A stretch of 64,000 nt of DNA from Ahaetulla prasina (taxonomy: Eukaryota; Chordata; Lepidosauria; Squamata; Colubridae), in NCBI RefSeq assembly GCF_028640845.1, contig NC_080541.1:5609435-5673434 (forward strand), given 5' to 3'. The position numbers and the translations under genes are program-made. The notes below the pieces were generated by a model. That model worked only from the letters and a program-made list of their open reading frames with translations. It ran no database searches and was not told the origin of the DNA. Positions 41,514 to 51,309 of this stretch are shown here, piece by piece. Within the stretch, counting starts at the first letter, position 1, and the number at the start of each line of letters is the position of its first letter.

Positions 41514-42038
41514 TGTTGGGTCTCGCCCGCTTTCACCACAGCCGGGGCCTTCTTATCTGCTTCCGAACGCTGAGGAATGTCCTAGTATGCCTCCCGGCCC
41601 CAGCCCTGGCTCCATGCCCAGACAGGCTGAGGAGGAAGAAGTACCTCCAGCCCCCAGCTCTGGCTCCATGCCCAGGCAAACGGAGCAACTAGACTCCTCC
41701 CCCTCCCCCACAGCATGTGAGCCTGAGGAAGGTCAATTACCAACAGCTGCAGACTGGAATGACCCTCCTTCAGAAGAATTGATAGACGGAGGCAACAGAA
41801 GGAGGGGAGGGGCAGGCCTGGATAAGTGCTGAGTCATGGAGCCACACCCCATGGCCTATATAAAGAATCTGCTTTCTGGCATTCTCTGAGTCAGGCAAAG
41901 TCTAACATATCTTGCTGAAGTCACTTTCTGGTCTCCTGCCTGCCTTGAGGACTCTGATAGGACTTTGGCAGAGCTGCAGAGGCACGCCTGATTCGGATTT
42001 CCCTGACCCGGCCATCAGCGGAGGAGTGGGACACGACA
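41514..42038 (+). mobile_element. LTR-1 solo LTR
   Basis: TGTTGGGTCTCGCCCGC to GGGACACGACA, 525 bp, exact 5-bp duplication ATGTG (41509-41513, 42039-42043). TATA at 41857-41864. Very similar to the copy at 7440. Confidence 0.93.
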
Positions 42039-42043
42039 ATGTG

Positions 42044-42270
42044 GCAGGTGGCAAAATGGTGCCATTTCCACCCCACGGCGTTGTTGTGACAATTCAAGCT
42101 ATCGTCGTTTCTGCATTGTGATGGGAAAACTCTCAAGATGCGGCTGCTGCAGAGTCACAGGAAATAACTATTCTTTCTGCAATGCCCTTGCGTTGTGCTT
42201 GTTGACCTGCGCAGCAAAACTGTGTTGCGATCCTATCTATATTTCCATCCAGAATCTTTTCTGTCAAGTC
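42044..42270. other. Unassigned spacer
   Basis: No family recognised. Confidence 0.35.
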
Positions 42271-42720
42271 CTGGATCAATTGCAACAAAGTCGGTTAGAG
42301 CAGGAGTCTCCAACCTTGGCAACGTTAAGACTTGTGGACTTCAACTCCCAGAAGTTGAAGTCCACAAGTCTTAAAGTTGCCAAGGTAGGAGACCCCTGGG
42401 TTAGAGAACTAGAGGCTAAAACTTATAAAGAACAGTTGCAGGAATTCGGTATGTTTAGTTTAATGAAGAGGGTGACATGATCGCAATGTTCCAATATCTC
42501 AGGGGCCGCCCACAAAGAAGAGGGAGTCAAGCTATTCTCCAAATCACCTAAAGGCAGGACAAGAACCAACGGATGGAAGCTAATCAAGGGGAGAAGCAAC
42601 CTAGAACCAAGGAGAAATTTCCTGACAGTGAGAATAATTAACCAGCGGAACAGTTTGCCACTAGAAGTTGTGGGTGCTCCAACACTGGAGGTATTTAAGA
42701 AGAAATTGGACTCCGATGGC
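42271..42720 (+). mobile_element. CR1 LINE 3' region (plus strand)
   Basis: ACTAGAGGCTAAAACTTATA, AGGAATTCGGTATGTTTAG, then CAAGGAGAAATTTCCTGACA and CACTGGAGGTATTTAAGAAG. The left border is uncertain. A hAT-b MITE sits at 42301-42398. Confidence 0.8.
42301..42398. mobile_element. hAT-b palindromic MITE, shortened
   Basis: CAGGAGTCTCCAACCTTGG to GGTAGGAGACCCCTG, 98 bp. The usual central CAGCCAGCAAAGCTGGCTG is deleted, leaving two arms meeting at CTCCCAGAAGTTG. Exact 8-bp duplication GGTTAGAG (42293-42300, 42399-42406). Confidence 0.95.
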
Positions 42721-44007
42721 TCCCCAAAATTTTGGATGCCAGTTCTTCGAAACCTGGACCATTGGTCATACTAGCTCAGACACCATGTGCTTTCTTTACA
42801 AGACAGAGCCTTGGAGAAAGTCTTCAGTTGTCTGACATTAAGAAACCAGTCTCATAATCAGAGAGCTGAAGAGTCTGATTTAAGCCTTGCGTGAGCAAAC
42901 CGATGATTTCCACTCATTGCTGCAATTGAGATCTAAATTATAGAATATGGAAGCTCAGCTACAACTATTGAACGGCAAGGGCATCGTCTGATGTTGAGCA
43001 TGAAAACCTTTCTCGTCCTTACGGTGCTGCGAGCAGCTTCCAAATGGAAGGTGACCTTTCTGATGGAATTCCTGCATCCAGCAGAGAAAACTCAATTTCA
43101 TCCCGGTTAGTGCAAGGTGCCTCCTGCAAATTGATTTCAAGTTTGCAACTTGGCTCGTTTCTGCTCAAAGGAAGTTTTTCCCTTTCTCTCTCTCTCTCTC
43201 TCTCTCTTCTAGTCTTTTAATTCTCTTTGTCCCTTCCTCTGGCACCACAGGTTTGTTTGATGCTCTGAGCAAAAAAAATCTATTAAGAGTTCAGCCTCCA
43301 CATCATCTTTGTTTTAGACCGGTCAACTGTGAAGTGTCTGATCTTCCAAGCCCAAGATTTTTTAACATCCTGGCCACGTTCCAGAGGAAAAGAAATGGAA
43401 TTAGGTGGCGGTGGTGTCTCACTAAGCTTAATAACAGATGGACTCAATAATGTAAGGTGTTAAAAGGCAGAGCTGTCCTATCTCTGTGGAAACTCAGCCA
43501 GTGGCAGAGAAGCTGTGACCTCCAGGTGTCCATCAGCGTGTCGCCAAAGCTATTTCTGCAGCGAACTAAAAAATCAGGAGGCCCACGGATGGACCTCTGG
43601 CCCCCCTCAACCTTTGATCACTCTACTTGAGTTGGTTGAGTGTGTAGGAACTGGTTGATGAGAATTTTGCTCTTAGAGAACTTCATGGATGTCTTGTCCA
43701 TTTCTAGTCTTAATACAAAGTGTTGCCTTTGACTCTAAATTGCCAATTGGAAAGCAAGTAGGTTGTCAATCAGAAGAGAACTTGACCTCAGATCCCTCCA
43801 TCGGTGCTAGTAGAATTGTAGCAAGTTACCAAGGGTTGGAGAGCTTCCTATATTACCTTCTCTCTTTTCTGTATAACACCAAGTAGTGTCTTTCCCGTGT
43901 GCTATGATTTTGATGCAGAGGACTGTCAAATCTATTGCAGAGACCCAGTTTGGTTTCTTTATGGATTCTTGGAACTGTAGAGATTCTTAGTCTCTCTGAG
44001 AGAGGAG
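42721..44007. other. Longest stretch without recognised repeats
   Basis: About 1.29 kb apart from a (TC)n at 43180-43207. Frames of 61-65 aa have no domain, and I see no exon-intron structure. This is the best candidate in the window for host single-copy DNA. Confidence 0.4.
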
Positions 44008-44725
44008 AGGAAGGAAGGAAGGAAGGAAGGAAGGAAGGAAGGAAGGAAGGAAGGAAGGAAGGAAATTGATGAATGATGAATGAGTGGGTGGATGGATGGA
44101 ATGATAGATGGGTGGGTGGGTGGGTGGATGAATGGATGGATGATAGGGAGAAGAGAAGAAAGGGTGAGTAGGTAAGAGGAAGGAAGGAAGGAAGGAAGGA
44201 GATTGATGAATGATGAATGAGTGGGTGTGGGTGTGGGTGGATGGATGGATGGAATGATAGGGAGAAGAGAAGAAAGGGATGAGTAGGTAAGAGGAAGGAA
44301 GGAAGGAAGGAAGGAAGGAAGGAAGGAAGGAAGGAAGGAAGGAAGGAAGGAAGGAGATTGATGAATGATGAATGAGTGGGTGTGGGTGGATGGATGGATG
44401 GGATGATAGGGAGAAGAGAAGAAAGGGATGAGTAGGTAAGAGGAAGGAAGGAAGGAAGGAAGGAAGGAGTTTGATGAATGATGAATGAGTGGGTGGATAG
44501 ATGGAATGATAGATGGGTGGGTGGGTGGGTGAATGGATGGATGATAGGGAGAAGAGAAGAAAGGGATGAGTAGGTAAGAGGAAGGAAGGAAGAAGATTGA
44601 TGAATGAGTGGGTGTGGGTGAATGGATGGATGATAGGGAGAAGAGAAGAATGGGGTGAATAAGTAAGAGGGAGGGAGGAAGGGAGGGGATTGATGAATGA
44701 GTGGGTGGGTGGATGGAATGATGGT
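44008..44725. repeat. Higher-order minisatellite
   Basis: About six modules of roughly 90-170 bp. Each has a (GGAA)n run, then TTGATGAATGATGAATGAGT, a GGGT/GGAT run, and ATAGGGAGAAGAGAAGAAAG with GGATGAGTAGGTAAGAG. Run lengths differ between modules. Long minus-strand frames (281-304 aa) reflect the repeat. Confidence 0.93.
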
Positions 44726-44874
44726 AGCTTGTGAAGAAAGATTTAATTGAACAGTTGCAGCTGCCATCTTGATTTTGGAGATCCCGCAGTGGATATCCCT
44801 GCAACCAACAATTACTTATTACTTATTATTACTGTTATTTCAGCTGTAAAGGTCTATAGAGATTCTCCGTCAGC

Positions 44875-45183
44875 CAGGTCGTGGTTGTCCCAAAAGTTCT
44901 TTTTCCAGAGGCAACTGGACTTTCTGGTATTTCTTTGAAGATGTTTTGCTTCCCATCCAAGAAGCTTCTTCAACTCTGACAGGATGATGGGGAATGGAAG
45001 GATTGATATTCCTTGCAGACAGAGTTGATCATTTGCATCCTTTGAGAGGGTCATTGAAGCACTTAGAAATTTACCTGTATTCTCAGGGTCACCTGACCGA
45101 AACATCTTCAAACAATAATGACAACAATAACAAGAAAGTCCAGTTGCCTCCTGCAAAAGCATCTTTGGGACAACCATGACTTA
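44875..45183. mobile_element. TIR-bounded repeat, superfamily unknown
   Basis: Inverted ends of about 45-50 bp: left CGTGGTTGTCCCAAAAG...GGCAACTGGACTTTCT, right AGAAAGTCCAGTTGCC...TTTGGGACAACCATG. Middle: TCCAAGAAGCTTCTTCAAC, TTTGCATCCTTTGAGAGG. I recognise it as a dispersed reptile repeat but cannot place it (DNA transposon or a Penelope-type end). Confidence 0.6.
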
Positions 45184-45186
45184 GAT

Positions 45187-45260
45187 CAGGGGTCTCCAAC
45201 CTTGGCAACTTTAAGACTTGTGGACTTCAACTCCCAGAGTTCCTCAGCCAGCAAAGCTGT
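45187..45260. mobile_element. hAT-b half element
   Basis: CAGGGGTCTCCAACCTTGG through GCCAGCAAAGCTG, then replaced by (AAT)n at 45260-45277. Only the left arm remains. Confidence 0.88.
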
Positions 45261-45329
45261 TAATAATAATAATAATATGTGTGGGAGTAGGAATGGATTT
45301 CCAGAGAAAAAATTGCAGACTACAGGAAC

Positions 45330-45562
45330 CGTTTGCACCACTCAAGTAACCCTGAGGACACAGATAAACCTCCAAGTAGCCTCAATGACTCTCTAAAAAG
45401 GATGCAAATGACCAGCTATCTGCAAGGAGTATCAATCCTTCCATTCCCCACCATCCAGTCAGAGCTGAAGAAGCTTCATGGGTGAGAAGTAAAACATCTT
45501 CAAAGAAAAACCAGAAAGTCCAGTTGCCCCTTCAAAAAGCACCTTTGGGACAACCCTGGCCT
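45330..45562. mobile_element. Partial inverted copy of the TIR-bounded repeat
   Basis: TTTGCACCACTCAAGTAACC, AAAAGGATGCAAATGACC, GCTGAAGAAGCTTCATGG, AGAAAGTCCAGTTGCCCC, TTTGGGACAACCCTGG. Opposite orientation to 44875-45183, so the pair forms an inverted repeat. Confidence 0.65.
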
Positions 45563-45725
45563 CAGTGGTGAAATCCAATTTTTTTTACTACCGGTTCTGT
45601 GGGTTTTACTACCGGCTTGGTGGGTGTAGCGTGGGTGGGTGTGGTGTGGCTTGGTGAACATGGCAGGGGAAGGATATTGCAAAATCCCCATTCTCTCCCC
45701 ACTCCTGGGGAAAGGATATTGCAAA

Positions 45726-46558
45726 TAGTCTTACATATAGGAAAAAAGAACCCTAAAACTAAGTACATACTAGATGGACATTACCTTACAGACGACCCCC
45801 ATCCCGTTAAAGACCTTGGAGTTTTCATGTCAAAAGATCTAAGTGCCAAAGCCCACTGCAACTACATAGCAAAAAAAGCTCTAAGAGTTGTAAACCTAAT
45901 TTTGCGTAGCTTCTTTTCCAAAAACACCACACTACTAACCAGAGCATATAAAACATTTGCTAGACCAATTCTAGAATACAGCTCACCTGTTTGGAACCCT
46001 CACCACATCTCTGACATCAATACAATTGAACGTGTCCAGAAATATTTTACAAGAAGAGTTCTCCATTCCTCTGAAAACAACAAAATACCTTATCCCACCA
46101 GACTTGAAATCCTAGGCTTAGAAAACTTGGAACTCTGTCGCCTTCGACAAGACCTAAGTTTAACTCACAGAATCATCTATTGTAATGTCCTTCCTGTCAA
46201 AGACTACTTCAGCTTTAATTGCAATAATACAAGGGCAACCAATAGATTTAAACTTAATGTCAACCGCTTTAATCTAGATTGCAGAAAATATGACTTCTGC
46301 AACAGAATCATCAGTGCTTGGAATACTTTACCTGACTCTGTGGTCTCTTCCCATAATCCTAAAAGCTTTAACCAAAAACTTTCTACTATTGACCTCACCC
46401 CATTCCTAAGAGGACCATAAGGGGCGTGCATAAGCACACAAACGTGCCTACTGTTCCTGTCCTATTGTTTTTCTTTTCTTCTTCCTATATATGTTTATAT
46501 GTGTATATACTATATAATCTTTTTGTATGATGTTGTGACAAAATAAATAAATAAATAA
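45726..46558 (+). mobile_element. L3-like CR1-group LINE 3' end
   Basis: About 690 bp of coding remnant plus 3' UTR (GGGGCGTGCATAAGCACAC, GATGTTGTGACAAAATAAAT) and an (AAAT)n tail, inserted into the hAT-a MITE at TTGCAAA|ATC. Confidence 0.9.
45738..46420 (+). pseudogene. L3-like RT C-terminal domain remnant
   Basis: About 227 uninterrupted codons: KYILDGHYLTDDPHPVKDLG, TRAYKTFARPILEYSSPVWN, INTIERVQKYFTRRVLHSS, CRLRQDLSLTHRIIYCNVLP, FNLDCRKYDFCNRIISAWNT, ending STIDLTPFLRGP and a stop. This is the post-RT region of CR1-group LINEs. The RT catalytic core is absent. The longer frame beginning at 45599 runs in from hAT-a and is not a real start. Confidence 0.88.
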
Positions 46559-46689
46559 AATCTCTATTCCCATCCCACTCTGGGGCCAGCCAGAGGTGGC
46601 ATTTGCCGGTTCTCCAAACTACTCAAAATTTCCGCTACCGGTTCTCTAGAACCTATTAGAACCTGCTGGATTTCACCCCTGCCTGACCT

Positions 46690-46810
46690 GGTTGACGGAG
46701 AATCTCCGTAGAGACTCTACCTCCTTTGTAAGTGCGTGGGGCATTGCATCACACTAGGAATGGGACTCGCATCATACCAACACAATGTTGTTTTCCTTTT
46801 TTGCCCCCTA
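46690..46810. other. Unassigned spacer
   Basis: Nothing recognised. Confidence 0.3.
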
Positions 46811-46814
46811 TTGA

Positions 46815-47010
46815 CGGTATGTAGAATAACAGAGCTGGAAGGGACCTTGGAGGTCTTCTAGTCCAACCCCCCCCACGCAAGCAGGAGACCCTAAACCATT
46901 TCAGACAAATGGTTGTCCAATCTCACCTTAAAAACCTCCAGGGATGGAGCACCCCCAACTTCTGAAGGCAAGTTATTCCACTTCCACTAGGAATTTTTTC
47001 TTGAATTCTA
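46815..47010 (-). mobile_element. CR1 LINE 3' end
   Basis: GAATAACAGAGCTGGAAGGG, GGTCTTCTAGTCCAACCCC, AACCTCCAGGGATGGAGCAC. Confidence 0.88.
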
Positions 47011-47029
47011 GATTCTGAGTCATATACCT

Positions 47030-47275
47030 ATTGAACCTTCTTGTTCAATGATTTTAATATTGAGGGTTTTTAATGGGTTTTTAAGGGGTTTTAATTTATT
47101 TCGTAACTTTTACTCAGTATTTTTAACATGCAGCTTATTGAATCAGATTTTTAATTGAATATTATATTTTAAATTTTTTCTATATCTATGTTTTATTTAT
47201 GCTGTACACCGCTCTGATTCCTCGGAGAAGGGCGATATAAAAATATGAAAAATAAATAAATAAATTAATGTATTG
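47030..47275 (+). mobile_element. L2-clade LINE 3' UTR fragment
   Basis: GGGTTTTTAATGGGTTTTTA and a hairpin TACACCGCTCTGATTCCTCG, with an (AAAT)n tail. No coding part. Confidence 0.8.
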
Positions 47276-47306
47276 CACACACAAACACACACACACACAC
47301 ACACAA
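47276..47306. repeat. (CA)n microsatellite
   Basis: CACACA run between two L2 3' UTR fragments. Confidence 0.9.
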
Positions 47307-47324
47307 AGGAGAGCTTTTTTTCTA

Positions 47325-47558
47325 AAATAGGGGGTTTAATTCGTTTTTAAACGGATAGGGGTTTTAATTAGTTTTTAAACGAATAGGGGTTTTAATTCGT
47401 TTTTAAATGGGGTTATTTTATATTATGTATTTTATATCTAAATTTAGGCCACATTGAATAAGTTTTTTAAGTAGTTTTTATTGTAATATATTGTATTGTT
47501 TTTTACTTGGCTGTTTACCGCCCTGAGTCCTTCAGGAGAAGGGTGGTATAAAAATTAA

Positions 47559-47562
<4 letters not shown>
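47325..47562 (+). mobile_element. L2-clade LINE 3' UTR fragment
   Basis: TAGGGGTTTTAATTAGTTTT twice, then TTACCGCCCTGAGTCCTTCA and GGTGGTATAAAAATTAAAT. No coding part. Confidence 0.85.

Positions 47563-47650
<88 letters not shown>
47560..47650. repeat. (TTA)n microsatellite
   Basis: About 28 units extending the L2 3' tail. Confidence 0.95.
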
Positions 47651-48084
47651 AATCTAAACCTAACTCTAAATGATCTTATTCAAATATTCTCCCATTACTC
47701 CCTTTTCACAATATAATATAATTTCAAATGTTTTCCCTGTATTCCATCATTCCAATTATAAATATTTAGTATTCAGCAGTTTTACCTATAACCCTATTTT
47801 CCTTTTCTTTTTTTGTTATTATTATCAAAAATGACCGATTTCAATTTAAAGAGTTTCAATTTGGAAAAAGGAAAGAGAGGAGTGGGAAAAAGAAAAAAAA
47901 TTGATTAAGATTAGAGATTAGGGCGAATGGTAATATTGTTTATATACTAGAAGAAATCAAAGGAAAATAAAACAAAAAAAAAATTAGAAAGAAAGAATTT
48001 TATGGCGAAAAGTGAAATATATAAAATGGTGTTCAGAAAAAATGTATTGTTTGTTTGCTTGTATGTTGAAAAAAAATTTCAAAC
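47651..48084. other. AT-rich unassigned DNA
   Basis: A/T-rich, no open frames of interest. The 3' part runs into the L3-like element. Confidence 0.35.
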
Positions 48085-48087
48085 AGC

Positions 48088-48767
48088 GTTCTTGGACCAA
48101 CACTCTTCATACTATACATAAATGATCTCTGTGACCTTATCTCAAGTTATTGTGTTCTCTTTGCTGACGATGTCAAACTATTTAATACCACCAACAATAG
48201 TAATACCCTTCAAAAAGACCTTGATTTTGTATCCGATTGGTCTAAAACTTGGCAACTCCAAATCTCAACCAGCAAATGCTCAGTCTTACATATTGGAAAA
48301 AAAAACCCTAACAATAAGTACAAGCTTAATGGACATTACCTTATAGATGACCCCCACCCTGTTAAGGACCTTGGAGTTTTCATATCAAATGACCTAAATG
48401 CCAAAGCACACAGCAACTACATAGCAAAAAAGTCTCTAAGAGTTGTAAACCTAATTTTACGCAGCTTCTTTTCCAAAAACTCTACACTACTAACCAGAGC
48501 ATACAAAACATTTGCTAGACCGATTCTTGAATACAGCTCATCTGTCCGGAACCCATACCACATCTCTGACATTAATACAATTGAATGCATCCAGAAATAT
48601 TTTACAAGAAGAGTTCTCCGCTCCTCTGAAAACAACAAAATACCTTATACCACCAGACTTGAAATCCTGGGATTAGAAAACTTAGAACTCTGTCGATTCC
48701 GACAAGATCTGTGTTTAACACAGAGAATCATTTATTACAATAGCCTTCCTATAAAAGACTACTTTAG
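48088..48767 (+). pseudogene. L3-like RT core remnant
   Basis: Contains the RT motif C FADDVKLF at about 48157-48180, then LQISTSKCSVLHIG, DDPHPVKDLGVFISNDL, RPILEYSSSVRNPYHISD and CRFRQDLCLTQRIIYYNSLP. Frame shifts occur, for example near 48300 within an A-run. It is the only L3-like copy here that reaches the catalytic YADD/FADD box. Confidence 0.8.
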
Positions 48768-49024
48768 TTTTATTTGCATTTATATCCCGCCCTTCTCCGA
48801 AGACTCAGGGTGACTTACACTATGGTAAGCAATAGTCTTCATCCATTTGTATATTATATACAAAGTCAACTTATTGCCCGCAACAATCTGGGTCCTCATT
48901 TTACCTACCTTATAAAGGATGGAAGGCTGAGTCAACCTTGGGCCTGGTGGGACTTGAACCTGCAGTAATTGCAAGCAGCTGTGTTAATAACAGACTGTCT
49001 TAGCAGTCTGAGCCACCAGAGGCC
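48768..49024 (-). mobile_element. L2-tailed tRNA SINE
   Basis: On plus TTTGCATTTATATCCCGCCC to AGTCTGAGCCACCAGAGGCC. The B box has one change (GGTTCAAGTCCC). The 5' end reads GGCCTCTGGTGGCTCAGACT on minus, giving the full head. Short direct repeats (CTTTAG/CTTCAG) lie at the borders. Confidence 0.88.
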
Positions 49025-49420
49025 CTTCAGCTTCAGCTTCAATCGCAATAATACAAGAGCAAACAATAGATTCAAACTTAATGTCAACCACTTCAACCTT
49101 GATTGCAGAAAATATGACTTCTGTAACAGAGTTGTTAACGCTTGGAACACACTACCTGACACTGTGGTCTCTTCTCAAAATCCCAAAAACTTCAACAAAA
49201 ACTGTCTACTATTGACCTCACCCCATTCCTAAGAGGACTATAAGGGGCGTGCATAAGAGCACAAAAGTGCCTACTGTTCCTGTCCTATTGTTCCCTTTCA
49301 TTATATCAAATTAATATAGTTGTTGCATACTTTTGCTTATATATATTATGATTTGTTGTTGTTTTATGTCAATGTTTACATATACTGTTGTGACAAAAAA
49401 AAATAAAAAAAATGAAAAAA

Positions 49421-49885
49421 TGAAAAACTTTTATTAAAAAAAAGGAGAGGTTTTTTTACATTTCTTGCTTTGCCCCAGAAACCAATCCATCATGCCACCG
49501 TCAAATTAGAAAAAAACTCGACTTCATTAGAAATTAGAAATGCTTGATGAGGCTTCTGCTAATTGCTCAGCGGACCTATTTGGGTTGGAGAAAGTCCTCG
49601 GCTGGTTTGTGAAATCCGTCCCTCGGCCGTCGTAAAAGCAGCCATTCGGCAGAAGGAAGATGCACATCACTCAAAATGACTCCACTGGCAGCTGTTTCGA
49701 TAGCCCCTCCTAGTTCTCAGCAACCCATTTAATTGTCATCCCCCACATAACAAAGATCGGTATTATTAACTCTTTTGGAGTTACGGAGGACTAATTTATT
49801 GATTACATTTTTACAGAAACAGCACTTAGACTTACATACCACTTCACAGTACTTTACACCCCTCTTTAATTGGTCTACAGCAGGG
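49421..49885. other. Unassigned
   Basis: About 465 bases without recognised features. Confidence 0.4.
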
Positions 49886-49890
49886 CAGGG

Positions 49891-50105
49891 GTGAAATGTT
49901 CCCGGTTTAGACCGGATCGCCTGATCCGGGAGCGATGGAGGCAGGTGGTTCAGAGAACCAGTACCAAAAATCCCTACCCCCCCTTCACACGCCCCAACTG
50001 TTCATCAGAGGTTTTTTGTTTTTGTTTTTTACTTTTAAAAGCATTTTTCTTCCGCCGAAAAAAATGCTTTTAAAAGTAAAAAAAAAAGCCTCTGATGATC
50101 CCACG
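49891..50105. mobile_element. hAT-like remnant with inverted repeat
   Basis: Left end CAGGGGTGAAATGTTCCCGG. It contains an inverted repeat at 50003-50097 with arms of about 43 bp (CATCAGAGG...TTTTAAAAGCATTTTTC and its complement). Related sequence (TTTAAAAGCATTTTTTCTTC) resumes at about 51031 beyond the Rex1-like insertion. Right end not identified. Confidence 0.5.
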
Positions 50106-50111
50106 GCTCAA

Positions 50112-51030
50112 AATAGAATAGAATAGAATAGAATTTTTTATTGGCCAAGTGTGATTGGACACACAAGGAATTTGTCTTGGTGCATATGCTCTCAGTGTAC
50201 ATAAAAGAAAAGATACGTTCATCAAGGTACAACATTTACAACACAATTGATGGTCAATATATCAATATAAATCATAAGGATTGCCAGCAACAAAGTTACA
50301 GTCATACAGTCATAAGTGGAAAGAGATTGGTGATGGGAACTATGAGAAGATTAATAGTAGTGCAGATTCAGTAAATAGTTTGACAGTGTTGAGGGAATTA
50401 TTTGTTTAGCAGAGTGATGGCCTTCGGGAAAAAACTGTTCTTGTGTCTAGGTGTGCAGTGCTCTATAGCGTCGTTTTGGGGGTAGGAGTTGAAACAGTTT
50501 ATGTCCAGGATGCGAGGGGTCTGTAAATATTTTCACGACCCTCTTCTTGATTCGTGCAGTATACAGGTTCTCAATGGAAGGCAGGTTGGTAGCAATTATT
50601 TTTTCTGCAGTTCTAATTATCCTCTGAAGTCTGTGTCTTTCTTGTTGGGTTGCAGAACCGAACCAGACAGTTATAGAGGTGCAAATGACAGACTCAATAA
50701 TTCCTCTGTAGAACTGAATCAGCAGCTCCTTGGGCAGTTTGAGCTTACTGAGTTGGCGCAGAAAGAACATTCTTTGTTGTCCTTTTTTGATGATGTTTTT
50801 GATGTTAGCTGTTCATTTTAGATCTTGCAGTATGATAGAACCTAGAAATTTAAAGGTTTCTACTGTTGATACTGTGTTGTCTAGTATTGTGAGAGGTGGA
50901 AGTATGGAAGGGTTTCTCCTAAAGTCTACCACCATTTCTACGGTTTTGAGTGTGTTCAGTTCCAGATTGTTTTGGTTGCACCACAAGGCTAGTCGTTGTG
51001 GTGCAAGGCTATCTGGGATCTTCAGAACCC
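50112..51030 (-). mobile_element. Rex1-like LINE, longest copy
   Basis: Short (AATAG)n tail at 50112-50136, then TTTTTTATTGGCCAAGTGTG and 3' UTR. The coding remnant on minus extends to about 51030. Inserted in the hAT-like remnant. Confidence 0.88.
50400..51030 (-). pseudogene. Rex1-like RT C-terminal domain remnant
   Basis: On minus an open segment of about 107 codons (50447-50770): FFLRQLSKLKLPKELLIQFY, RGIIESVICTSITVWFG, RHRLQRIIRTAEKIIATNLP, DPSHPGHKLFQLLPPKRRYR. This is the conserved C-terminal region of Rex1-type LINEs. Upstream (50771-51030) the thumb region is present but shifted in frame. The RT core is missing. Confidence 0.82.
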
Positions 51031-51033
51031 TTT

Positions 51034-51309
51034 AAAAGCATTTTTTCTTCAACGTCTTCGGCAGAACCAAATTTTGGTACCCTTCCAAAAGACCAAAAGG
51101 ATGAGATCAGTTCTCATCCCTGGTGATTGGAGTGTTCCTTCTGGACTCATTCACTGTTATTAGTTTTGCAGTCGAATCCTCAATCTTCTTTCTAAGCGGC
51201 CAAGCTCATTATAATTCTTCTAGTCCTTCATTTTGGTAGTGCATCAGTCTGTGCCCATTCTTTTTAATTTTGATTTTTCCATTTTACCACCTACATTTCT
51301 TTTTCCGAT
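51034..51309. other. Unassigned
   Basis: Possibly the rest of the hAT-like remnant (about 51031-51115), then unrecognised. Confidence 0.35.

Larger units (their letters stand above)
45563..46681. mobile_element. hAT-a element split by L3-like LINE
   Basis: CAGTGGTGAAATCCAATTT at the left, CTGGATTTCACCCCTG at the right. Flanking CCTGGCCT (45555-45562) and CCTGACCT (46682-46689) match at 7 of 8. The LINE occupies about 45726-46558. Confidence 0.9.
48085..49420 (+). mobile_element. L3-like CR1-group LINE, split by SINE
   Basis: Starts within the RT palm (translatable VLGPTLFILYINDLC, YCVLFADDVKLFNTTNN) and runs to the 3' end GGGGCGTGCATAAGAGCAC and TACTGTTGTGACAAAAAA. A minus-strand L2-tailed SINE interrupts it at 48768-49024. 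Confidence 0.9.

Noticed and set aside
44008..44725. CRISPR-like spacing of repeats.
   Set aside because: No conserved repeat with unique spacers; units are simple-sequence runs, and the genome is clearly vertebrate.
43853..44804. Long minus-strand frames of 281-304 aa rich in Phe, Leu, Pro, Ser and His.
   Set aside because: They translate a simple-sequence minisatellite; two overlapping frames are equally long and repeat with the DNA units.
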